The notes below the pieces were generated by a model, which saw nothing but the letters and a program-made list of their open reading frames with translations, was not told where the DNA came from and did not search any database. From Chromatiales bacterium (GTDB lineage: Bacteria; Pseudomonadota; Gammaproteobacteria; Steroidobacterales; GCA-2729495), in assembly GCA_020351875.1 (NCBI GenBank), contig CP070671.1, forward strand, positions 1,244,831 to 1,308,830: DNA of 64,000 nucleotides, given 5' to 3'. The translations under genes were made by a program, and so were the position numbers. Shown here one piece after another: positions 43,234 to 50,704 of this stretch (positions are counted from its first letter, which is position 1; each line of letters begins with the position of its first letter).

Positions 43234-44232
43234 CTAGTCCGCATCGTCCCCACCAGATTCCAGCGTGTCGTCGCTGTCGTCGTACGCCCGTTGCACGGGG
43301 GCCATTGGCTCGTCGTTGAGCCACAGCCGGACGACGTCCGGGCGCGCGTAGTGACCGTTCGGGTCGTAGGCGATCTTCGCCATGTCGATCATCCCGAGGT
43401 CGATGTCGGCGTACAGGATACCTTCTTCGTGCTCGCCCAGCGGCTCAACGAGCTCCCGGCCGTCGGGCCCGTAGATCATCGTGTAGCCGCCACCGGTGCG
43501 GAACGGGGCAGCGGCTTCGGCGCTGCCGGCGATGGTTTTCAATAACGCGTCATCCGTGACCGCGCAGGGCGCCAATACGAAACACTGGCCTTCCACCGCG
43601 TAGATCTTGCTCGCCGCGTTGTTCACTTCGTGCCCGAAAGCGTAAACGGCGTCCTGGTCCAGCCCGAAGCTCGGCCACGCGGCGAAGTGAATCTGTTCGC
43701 GCTGCGCGTACAACGCGAACTTGTTCAGCGGGCCCAGGTGTTCCCAGCAGCACAGCGCGCCAATGCGCCCGATGTCCGTGTCGGCCACCACCAGGTCAGA
43801 ACCGTCGCCCTCGCCGAAGACCATGCGTTCGGCCATCGTCGGTTTCAGCTTGCGCCGGGCAAAGACAAAAGCGCCCTGGTCATCGATCAGCGCCTGCGCG
43901 AGGTACAGGCTGTCGCCGCCCAGTTCGCTGAAGCCCAGGGCCACGTGAATCCCGTGTTCCTGCGCAGCGTCCTGTATCGCGCGCATTTCGTCGCTGTCGA
44001 CGGCCAGCGAATTCTGCTTGTACGCCGCGAAGTGCGGCATGCCCTGGAACGGCGCGTTCACGAATACCCAGAACGGAAAACCCGGAATCCACGCCTCGCT
44101 GAAGGCCACCAGCGCCGCGCCGTTGTCGGCCGCTTCGCCGATCAGGGCAATGGTCTTTTCAACGGAACCGGCCAGATCCATGAAGACTGGTACGGCCTGC
44201 ACGGCTGCGACCCGGAACTGTGATCTGGCCAT
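43234..44232 (-). CDS. Nitrilase (branch 1) paired with aldoxime dehydratase, third of four
   Basis: A 332-residue nitrilase. Glutamate in LVAFSEAWIPGFPFW (FSE instead of the usual FPE, about 45), lysine in VFARRKLKPTMAERMVFGEGDGSDL (about 125) and cysteine in GALCCWEHLGPLNKFAL (about 160) complete the triad. The CWEH-x2-P-L block is characteristic of true nitrilases and cyanide hydratase-like enzymes. The ATG at 44232 has AAGGA at a good distance; one at 44268 is less likely. It diverges from the aldoxime dehydratase gene across 179 bases. Oxd-nitrilase linkage is known from aldoxime-degrading bacteria, so this enzyme probably converts the nitrile product to acid and ammonia. Confidence 0.95.
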   Translation of the reverse strand: MARSQFRVAAVQAVPVFMDLAGSVEKTIALIGEAADNGAALVAFSEAWIPGFPFWVFVNAPFQGMPHFAAYKQNSLAVDSDEMRAIQDAAQEHGIHVALGFSELGGDSLYLAQALIDDQGAFVFARRKLKPTMAERMVFGEGDGSDLVVADTDIGRIGALCCWEHLGPLNKFALYAQREQIHFAAWPSFGLDQDAVYAFGHEVNNAASKIYAVEGQCFVLAPCAVTDDALLKTIAGSAEAAAPFRTGGGYTMIYGPDGRELVEPLGEHEEGILYADIDLGMIDMAKIAYDPNGHYARPDVVRLWLNDEPMAPVQRAYDDSDDTLESGGDDAD

Positions 44233-44411
44233 CGGTCCTTCCCCCGGTAAGTCAAGCGCTGAACTCATGTTAGCAAACCGCGGCCGGTGCCAAGTCCGCC
44301 CCGGCGGCGCGGTTTGTTATGTGGGACGCTTGCGAGGCATTGCCGCATCGGCTAGCGTCGCCACTCACCAGCTCGATCGGTTTTCGTTTCAGGTTTTCAG
44401 CACGCCGCACC

Positions 44412-45416
44412 ATGAAGCTCCGGCCACCCGATTTCGAACCGCCGTACCCGGCCTTTACCTGCCAGTTGTTCAACCTGAAGCCCGACATGACGCTCGGGCA
44501 GATTGCGCTGCAGTACCCGGACAATGACAAGCCCGCAGAAGTGGCGAGCCTGCAGGCAGCGATCGAGCAATGCCTGGCCGGCGACCGCGCACCGTGGCGG
44601 TGGGAGCGCTGTACGCACGTCGACACGCAGGGTTATCGCAACGACATCGTCGTCGCGTACTGGCACAAGCAGGCGGATTTCGACGCGTGGCGCCGGCGGG
44701 CGGATGTCGTTGCGTGGGCCGATACCTTGCAACCGGTCGGTCTCTGGTTCGAGGTATTGACCTGCCCGATACCCCAGATGGAAACCTCGTACAGCAATGC
44801 CGAGCCCGACTGGGGCTTGGCCGACCAGTGCCCGGTACACCTGGACGAATACCACGGGTATTTCGGTTCCATGCGTGACCGGATCCCGGCGGCGGAGGAC
44901 CAGGGTTTACCGGGTGCGCTGCGCAGTCTCCCGCCTGCCGACGTCGAGCAGAAAACGACTGGACGCCGGCTCACCGTCGAGTTGCCGGACAATGCCTGCT
45001 TCATTCGCACGGTGCAGGGCTGGGAAGACTGCGAAGCTGAACAGCAGGCCGATTTTCTCACCAGCATGATGCCGGTATACCGCGCCGGCGTGGAGTACCT
45101 TCGCGATAATCCCCGCGATGCCAATTGCGCGGGTGCGCGACTGGTGGAAATGCTCGATCCCGACGCGCAGATCCAGACGCAGACGCTAGCGTGGTTCCTC
45201 GGCCTGGAAGACCTCGAGCGGTGGGCTCACGAACACCCGACGCATCACGCGATACTCAGTGGCATGAGCGACTTCGCGGAGCGGCACAACCTGGATATCC
45301 AGATCGTGCTGGGCCACGAGGTCTACGTGGTGCCGGCCGGCTGCGGTCACATCGAGTATTCGAACTGTCATCCGCAAACCGGCTTCCTGCGCTTCCTGCC
45401 GGGCCGGCCGCTGTAG
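44412..45416 (+). CDS. oxd: Haem-containing aldoxime dehydratase
   Basis: A 334-residue protein of the phenylacetaldoxime dehydratase family, which dehydrates R-CH=NOH to R-CN using ferrous haem bound directly by the oxime nitrogen. Diagnostic blocks are DEYHGYFGSMRDRIP (145-159, catalytic arginine region), LERWAHEHPTHHAIL (268-282; H278 aligns with the proximal haem histidine), and VLGHEVYVVP with H302 at the distal catalytic histidine, then IEYSNCHPQTGFLR. The residue equivalent to the distal serine appears to be T200 (FIRTVQGW). Spacing between the two histidines is about three residues longer than I recall for OxdRE. The start at 44412 is chosen by homology; no clear ribosome site is seen. 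Confidence 0.9.
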   Translation: MKLRPPDFEPPYPAFTCQLFNLKPDMTLGQIALQYPDNDKPAEVASLQAAIEQCLAGDRAPWRWERCTHVDTQGYRNDIVVAYWHKQADFDAWRRRADVVAWADTLQPVGLWFEVLTCPIPQMETSYSNAEPDWGLADQCPVHLDEYHGYFGSMRDRIPAAEDQGLPGALRSLPPADVEQKTTGRRLTVELPDNACFIRTVQGWEDCEAEQQADFLTSMMPVYRAGVEYLRDNPRDANCAGARLVEMLDPDAQIQTQTLAWFLGLEDLERWAHEHPTHHAILSGMSDFAERHNLDIQIVLGHEVYVVPAGCGHIEYSNCHPQTGFLRFLPGRPL

Positions 45417-45425
45417 GCGCGAGCG

Positions 45426-46208
45426 GTGGAGCATTACCGCGTCAACGGCGTTCACGTCCAGCATGCCGGGCCGCCCGCATCGGAGTCGCGGCCGCCGCTG
45501 ATCTTCGTGCACGGCGGGCTGCACGGCAGCTGGAGCTGGCACCGGTTCCTGCCGGTGTTCAGCCATGCCGGCTGGGAGTGTCACGCGCTGGACTGGTACG
45601 GGCATCACGAGTCGGATGCCTTGCCGGCCGGGGAGTTTCTGACGCGCAGCATTGCCGACGTGGGCAGCGAGATCGGTCTGGTCGCGGCACACGTGGGCCG
45701 CGTGCCGGTGCTGGTTGGCCACAGCATGGGCGCGCTGGCCTGCCTGAAATATGCCGAAGCCGCGCCGGTGGCGGCGCTGGTACTGCTGGCCCCGGTGTTG
45801 CCGGAGGAGATCGGCAACCCGGACCTTCCACTGGACGTGGACCCGAACCGCCCGTGGGAGCCGCCACCCTTCGAACTGGCCCGGAAAATGTTCTTTGACG
45901 GTGTGGAAGAGAGCGACGCGCGACAGTATTACGAGCTGCTGTGCGCGGAGTCGCCACGCTGCGTGGCCGAAGCGACGGGCAAAGCGGCGGTGCCGGTCGA
46001 GCTCGACGCGTTGAACATGCCAACACTGATCCTGGTGGGCGAGGAAGACCGGCTCACCCCGGCGGATCTCGTGCAGGAGCTCGCCGGGCGCCTGGACGCC
46101 GACTTCAGGCGCTACGCAACGCGCAGCCACAGCCTGCTGGTCGACAAGGACGCCGAGCAGACCGCGGAATTGATCGCAGGCTGGCTCACCACGCGGCTGC
46201 ACGGCTAG
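45426..46208 (+). CDS. Alpha/beta-hydrolase
   Basis: A 260-residue alpha/beta-hydrolase. The oxyanion segment is LIFVHGGLHGSWSWH (about 25-39), the nucleophile elbow GHSMGA (serine about 100), the acid is probably the aspartate in LVGEEDRLTP (about 207), and the histidine is in RSHSLLVDKD (about 238). The GTG start at 45426 lies 9 bases after the aldoxime dehydratase stop, so the two are probably one transcript. It could hydrolyse an ester or a hydroxynitrile/aldoxime-derived intermediate; related folds include hydroxynitrile lyases and methylesterases, and the sequence alone does not decide. Confidence 0.88.
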   Translation: MEHYRVNGVHVQHAGPPASESRPPLIFVHGGLHGSWSWHRFLPVFSHAGWECHALDWYGHHESDALPAGEFLTRSIADVGSEIGLVAAHVGRVPVLVGHSMGALACLKYAEAAPVAALVLLAPVLPEEIGNPDLPLDVDPNRPWEPPPFELARKMFFDGVEESDARQYYELLCAESPRCVAEATGKAAVPVELDALNMPTLILVGEEDRLTPADLVQELAGRLDADFRRYATRSHSLLVDKDAEQTAELIAGWLTTRLHG

Positions 46209-46255
46209 CCACTCTCAGCGACTGCCGCAGGCCCGTTGCGTATGCTGGCTTCGCG

Positions 46256-47398
46256 TCAGCCGGAGCTGGCGCGTCGCGCGCGGTTTTCCCCAAAAGTCGG
46301 TTCACTCGCGTCCGCGTCCGACTTGCGGTCCTTCTCCATGTACGCGGGCCGCTTCCAGATGCCCCGTTCGTACATCCGCTCGCGCGCCGCGTGCACGATC
46401 TTGTCGTTGTCCGCATGCTTGAGGGGCGGGTCCACCAGGCAGCGGTTCTTTTCGTACATGGGCCGGTCGTAGATCGGCCGGAACTGCTCGGTGCGCAGGT
46501 CCTTCAGCCAGTTGCCCCACAGTGAACGGGCGCGGTACTGGCGCAGCGCCTCGATGTCGACGATGCCGCCGGCATAAGAGGCCCCGCCGCCGGCCGTGTG
46601 GTTCGACACGACCTGACCCTGGTAATCGACCAGCATCGACTTGCCGCCGAAGGTATCGAGCGGGAACTGGGACTCGGGCATCGGCAGATAGGCTGCCGGG
46701 TTCGGCGCAATCACGTACATGGTGTTGTCCAGCGCGCGGGAGCGGTTCTGGATCTCCCACAGGTCGTTCGCGACATAGGGTTCCGGGTAGCTGGGCCGGT
46801 ACACGATTTCCGCGCCGTTCATGGCCAGGCCGCGGGCGGTTTCCGGGTAGCTGCCTTCCATGCAGATCATGCAGCCGATGCGCCCGATCTCCGTCTCCGT
46901 GACCGGGAAGAACGCGTCGACGCCATCGCCATAGAGTTCCACCCACTTGTCCCACACGTCGTGCGGCACCGTGGAGTGTTCCCGGGCAAAAACCTGCAGC
47001 TTGTAGTGCGTGTGCACAACTTCGCCGCGCGGGTCCACGACGAAGGCGCAGTTGAAAAAGCGGTCCGGGAACTCCGGGTGCTTGGCCTTGGCCTGCGCAA
47101 CGATGTACGAATCCACGTCACGGGCCAGGTCACCCAGGTACTGGGTTTCCGGTCCGGGAATGTCGATGGCGGTGCGGTTCACGTAGTCCACGTGGTCCCA
47201 GTCGAAGATCTCGTCCGTGAATCCCTGCAGCGCGCCTTCCGGGATGGTGATCAGCCGCACCGGCAGGTCGATGGCGGTGAGCCAGATGGCGGCCCGGGCC
47301 AGTTCGGCGATGTGATCGAGATTCCGGGTGATTTCCGAGCGCTGATGCGTGCCCCGCATCACCGGCTGGAGGGCGAGGGCCATGTACTGCTCAATCAT
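46256..47398 (-). CDS. Nitrilase-superfamily hydrolase (divergent branch), fourth of four
   Basis: A 380-residue carbon-nitrogen hydrolase. Triad: glutamate in LITIPEGALQGF (about 54), lysine in VVHTHYKLQVFAREHS (about 133) and cysteine in RIGCMICMEGSYPE (about 175). The motifs differ from the other three copies (IPEG, HYKL, CMEGSYPE) and fit an amidase or N-carbamoyl-type branch rather than true nitrilases. It has a long charged C-terminal tail rich in Arg, Lys and Asp. The ATG at 47398 has GAGG eight bases upstream; a GTG at 47407 lies too close to it. Last gene of the long minus-strand cluster. Confidence 0.88.
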   Translation of the reverse strand: MIEQYMALALQPVMRGTHQRSEITRNLDHIAELARAAIWLTAIDLPVRLITIPEGALQGFTDEIFDWDHVDYVNRTAIDIPGPETQYLGDLARDVDSYIVAQAKAKHPEFPDRFFNCAFVVDPRGEVVHTHYKLQVFAREHSTVPHDVWDKWVELYGDGVDAFFPVTETEIGRIGCMICMEGSYPETARGLAMNGAEIVYRPSYPEPYVANDLWEIQNRSRALDNTMYVIAPNPAAYLPMPESQFPLDTFGGKSMLVDYQGQVVSNHTAGGGASYAGGIVDIEALRQYRARSLWGNWLKDLRTEQFRPIYDRPMYEKNRCLVDPPLKHADNDKIVHAARERMYERGIWKRPAYMEKDRKSDADASEPTFGENRARRASSG

Positions 47399-47515
47399 CA
47401 GGTGCACCTCGTAGTATGGCGGTTGATTTCAGGCCTGGTCGGCATTCCGAACCAAGTTATGCCGCATCGGTCCCGCGTGCAAGCACTGCCGGCGCCAGCC
47501 TCACCGGGGCGGTGG

Positions 47516-48694
47516 TCAAAAATCGCTGACCTGCAGCTCCACGTCCACCTCGTTGCGAAAGGCGGCGTGCAGGTAACAGGTTTGCTCGCCCATGTGCACC
47601 AGCTGCAGGTTGTCGGCAACCGGGTTGCTGCTGTCGAGGCACACGAAGGTGTCTACCGGCAGGGCCGCCGGGTCGTAAGGGTTGCCGTGGCGGAAGACCG
47701 TGTCCTGGACGATGCGGTAGCCACTGAGGTCCTGCTTCTTGATCTGCGCGTAGCGGCCGAGCTGGGTCATGAAGCAGAAGGCCACGCCGGCCGACAGGTA
47801 GGCAAGGCCGGACGGCGCGCGTTCCTGTCCACCCACGTCGGCAGCATCGTCACTGAGGAATACGAAGCGGCTGCCCGCCGGCTGTATGCACTGCACGGCC
47901 AGTTCCTTCAGCCCGTCGGGCCGCAGCCGCGCATCGGTGTGCACGTGCACCTGGCGTTTCTGGTCGGATGTCAGCCCCACGGCGCCGTCACTCGCCGGTG
48001 GCGGCGTGTCTTCGTCCTTGTAAATGATGTTTTCCACCGCCGGCGTATCGTCCGCAGGTTGCACCGCCGCCAGCGCCGCCGCCGGATCGGCCAGCGCGTC
48101 CATGGTGGGTGCGTCCTCACCGGACCAGCGCACAGGGCGACCGTTGAGCTTGATGCTGAATCGGCTTATCAGTTCGTCACGCAGCGTGATGCCGCCGGCG
48201 CTGCGGTCTTCCAGCGTGATGACGGCGATGTCTTCCAGTTCCCGCACGTCGGCATCGCCGGCCACCGTGATCGCCAGCCGAATCGGGTCGACGCTGGCGG
48301 CCATCGTGCCCTTCAGCGCGGAGCCTTCCATCGTGAAGAAATTGTCCACGCTCATGTCGAGGTGATCGATACGGATCTCCCGGTCGGCCGCTTCCGCGAG
48401 GTAATCCGACATCAGCTGGGCGGCCAGTCCCGCGGTGAAAAAGGCCAGCGGGAAGGGCGCGAGGTCGGTGCCGTTCAGCCACGGCCCCTCGTCGCACAGC
48501 AGTCGCCAGACCGCGCCCGTCGGTCCGTATTCGACGACGGCTTCTTTCTGCATGCCCTCCAGTGCGCGCGTGCGCGTGCGCACTCTCACCAGCGAATCCG
48601 TGCCGGGCAGCGGCGCGTCTTCGAAGACGCCGGCGTCGGCGCGAAACGCGACGGGGATATCGCCGGGACCCTGTGTGGATTTAGCCGCTGGCAT
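47516..48694 (-). CDS. Tandem two-domain OsmC-family protein
   Basis: A 392-residue protein, about twice the usual OsmC length. The C-terminal half (from about 235) is a normal OsmC domain: AYLSAGVAFCFMTQLGRYA contains the first redox cysteine and LVHMGEQTCYLHAAFRN the second. The N-terminal half has the same helix (FPLAFFTAGLAAQLMSDYL) but lacks both cysteines. This suggests an internal pseudo-dimer with one active site. OsmC proteins reduce organic hydroperoxides. Its start overlaps the F420-reductase-like gene by 14 bases, so the two are co-translated. A proline- and acid-rich linker (DEDTPPPAS) joins the halves. Confidence 0.78.
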   Translation of the reverse strand: MPAAKSTQGPGDIPVAFRADAGVFEDAPLPGTDSLVRVRTRTRALEGMQKEAVVEYGPTGAVWRLLCDEGPWLNGTDLAPFPLAFFTAGLAAQLMSDYLAEAADREIRIDHLDMSVDNFFTMEGSALKGTMAASVDPIRLAITVAGDADVRELEDIAVITLEDRSAGGITLRDELISRFSIKLNGRPVRWSGEDAPTMDALADPAAALAAVQPADDTPAVENIIYKDEDTPPPASDGAVGLTSDQKRQVHVHTDARLRPDGLKELAVQCIQPAGSRFVFLSDDAADVGGQERAPSGLAYLSAGVAFCFMTQLGRYAQIKKQDLSGYRIVQDTVFRHGNPYDPAALPVDTFVCLDSSNPVADNLQLVHMGEQTCYLHAAFRNEVDVELQVSDF

Positions 48695-49355
48695 GGCCGG
48701 TAATGCGGATGCCCGCGCCGTCGATCTTGTACTTCTTGTTCAGGAAGATCAGGATCGATGTGAGCCCCTCGGCGACTGCAGAATTGTCGATCGCCCCCGC
48801 GTGCCAGGCCTTCAGCCCGATGGCTTCGGCAAGATCGACGACCACTTGCCTGGCGTCCGGATCGTTGCCGCAGACGAGCACGTCACAATCTTCCTCATCC
48901 TGCTTGCCGGCCCGCAGGTGCGCGGCGGCAATATTCTGAAAAGCGGACACCACGCGCACGTCTTCGCCCAGGAAGTCCTGGGTTTGCTTCGCGGCCGAGC
49001 CGCCCTCGGGTAGCTGCACGCGCATCACCTTCGGCGGCATCAGCGGCACGGTCGAATCCACGAAGATCTTGCCCTGCACCTGGTCGCGGATGGTTTCCAG
49101 CGTCGACATCTGGTGCGCGTAGGGCACCGTGAGAATGATCACGTCGGCCCAGGCCGAGGCCTCCACATTGTCGCCGCCACGCACGTCCACGTCCGGTGCT
49201 GCCTTCAGCACTTCGGCGGCCGCCGTTTCGCCTTTTTCCGCCTTGCGCGAGCCGATCATCACCGGATGCCCGGCCTTGGCCAGCTGCAGGGCCAGGCCCC
49301 AGCCGAGGTCGCCGGTACCGCCCAGCACAGCAATCTTGTCTTTTGCATCAGTCAT
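48681..49355 (-). CDS. NADPH-dependent F420 reductase-like protein
   Basis: A 224-residue protein opening with KIAVLGGTGDLGWGLALQLAKAGHPVMIGSRKAEK, the GxGxxG dinucleotide motif followed by the S-R motif that selects NADPH in F420:NADPH oxidoreductases. ADVIILTVPYAHQ near 70, DSTVPLMPP near 100 and KAWHAGAIDNSAVAEGLTSILIFLNKKYK near 180 match the family. It may transfer hydride between NADPH and a deazaflavin, but relatives acting on other acceptors exist. GAGGGAAAG lies upstream of the ATG. A luciferase-like monooxygenase, often F420-dependent, is encoded in the same cluster. Confidence 0.85.
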   Translation of the reverse strand: MTDAKDKIAVLGGTGDLGWGLALQLAKAGHPVMIGSRKAEKGETAAAEVLKAAPDVDVRGGDNVEASAWADVIILTVPYAHQMSTLETIRDQVQGKIFVDSTVPLMPPKVMRVQLPEGGSAAKQTQDFLGEDVRVVSAFQNIAAAHLRAGKQDEEDCDVLVCGNDPDARQVVVDLAEAIGLKAWHAGAIDNSAVAEGLTSILIFLNKKYKIDGAGIRITGHASG

Positions 49356-49366
49356 CTTGCTTTCCC

Positions 49367-50557
49367 TCAGGCCGCAGCCTTCGCATCGTCGGCCAGGCGG
49401 ATGAATTCTTCATCCGTCACCAGTCGCTCCTCGCTGGTACCGAGCTCCTTGACCTTCGCGAGTACCGGCGCGTACAGGGACTCCGGCAGGTCGATGCCCA
49501 GTTCTTCTTTCTTCAGCTTGATGCTGAGCAGACCGCTTTTCTTCCCCAGCACGATGCGTCGCGGGGCGCCGACGATGTCGTGGGAATAGGGCTCGATGGC
49601 CTCGGGTATGTGGAACTGGTTTGCCACGGCGCCGCTCTCGCGGGTGAACAGGTTATCGCCGACTACGGGTCGCCAGCCGTCAACGTGGTAGTTCCCTGCC
49701 TGTTGCACCAGTGCGGAGACTTCCCGGCCCTTCTCGAGGTTGATTTCCACCGGCACGTCGTACAGGCACTTCAGGGCCAGCGCGACTTCCAGCAGGTCGG
49801 AGTTGCCGGCCCGCTCGCCGATGCCGTTGATCGTGCCCTGGATCCAGTCGGCACCGCCGCGCACGGCCGCGATCGCCAGCGCGGTGCCGAGCCCGAAGTC
49901 GTTATGGCCATGGAAGTGCAGCGGGATGTCCGGGCCAATCCAGCCGCGCACTTCGCGCACCATCCACTCCACCGCTTCCGGCGCGCAGGCACCGATGGTG
50001 TCGACGACGGCGATCTCCGCCGCACCGGCCTCCAGCGCCGTGTCGTACACGCTGTGCAGGAAATCCAGGTCGCTGCGCGTGCTGTCCACCGCGAAGAACA
50101 GCACCTTCATATCGTTCGCGACAGCGTGCTTCACCGCGTCGCGGACCTTGTTCACCACCTTCGGCCGGTCAAAGCCGTAGGCCTTGATCTTCAGGTCGCT
50201 GGTGGAGATTTCGATCAGCGTCTGCTTGATGCCCAGCTCGATCAGCGCGTCCAGGTCGGCCGCGACTGCCCGCGAAAAGCCCCAGATCTCCGAGTCCAGG
50301 CCCGCGTTCAGGATCCGTTTCACGGCCTGGGAATCTGCCGCCGACACGCGGGGGAAGCCAGCCTCGATACGGCCGATGCCAAGGTCGGCCAGCGCTGACG
50401 CGATCTGGAATTTTTCCTCGGGGTTGAACACGATGCCGACGGCCTGTTCACCGTCGCGCAGCGTCGTGTCATAGAGCTTCACGGGTTTCGAACGGTCGAA
50501 GCCGCCGGCCACCTCGTCGCGGCCGTTCAGCTCGCTAGTCCAGATCTTGTCTTGCAT
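49367..50557 (-). CDS. DRE-TIM metallolyase (2-isopropylmalate/homocitrate-synthase-like)
   Basis: A 396-residue HMGL-like TIM-barrel enzyme. KLYDTTLRDGEQAVG (about 27-41) holds the metal aspartate and catalytic arginine, HFHGHNDFGLGTALA (about 215) the metal histidines, and GTINGIGERAGNSDL (about 247) the signature-2 block. The family condenses acetyl-CoA with a 2-oxo acid. It lacks the C-terminal LeuA regulatory domain, so homocitrate- or citramalate-type, or a catabolic variant, fits better than leucine synthesis. GAGAGGACG precedes the ATG. Its placement among hydrolases suggests a role in a dedicated pathway. Confidence 0.88.
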   Translation of the reverse strand: MQDKIWTSELNGRDEVAGGFDRSKPVKLYDTTLRDGEQAVGIVFNPEEKFQIASALADLGIGRIEAGFPRVSAADSQAVKRILNAGLDSEIWGFSRAVAADLDALIELGIKQTLIEISTSDLKIKAYGFDRPKVVNKVRDAVKHAVANDMKVLFFAVDSTRSDLDFLHSVYDTALEAGAAEIAVVDTIGACAPEAVEWMVREVRGWIGPDIPLHFHGHNDFGLGTALAIAAVRGGADWIQGTINGIGERAGNSDLLEVALALKCLYDVPVEINLEKGREVSALVQQAGNYHVDGWRPVVGDNLFTRESGAVANQFHIPEAIEPYSHDIVGAPRRIVLGKKSGLLSIKLKKEELGIDLPESLYAPVLAKVKELGTSEERLVTDEEFIRLADDAKAAA

Positions 50558-50595
50558 ATCGTCCTCTCGTCATCCCCGGACCTGCAGATGCGTCC

Positions 50596-50673
50596 GTAGG
50601 AGCGGCTTCAGCCGCGATTCCAATTCATGTGTCAATGGTTCACCAGCAAGATCGCGGCTGAAGCCGCTCCTAC
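50596..50673. repeat. REP-like palindrome pair, 23-bp arms
   Basis: A perfect 23-bp inverted repeat (50596-50618 and 50651-50673) separated by 32 bases. The core is GGAGCGGCTTCAGCCGCGA. It lies between the M20 gene and the HMGL-like gene on the minus strand, inside an apparent operon, where it could protect mRNA ends or attenuate transcription. Confidence 0.9.
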
Positions 50674-50704
50674 AGGTGGGCCATGATCCTGGTTGGCGCC
50701 CAGC

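Noticed and set aside
46598-48703. 701-codon plus-strand frame spanning a nitrilase and the OsmC gene
   Set aside because: It crosses two real minus-strand genes, contains no recognisable motif and is explained by high third-position GC.
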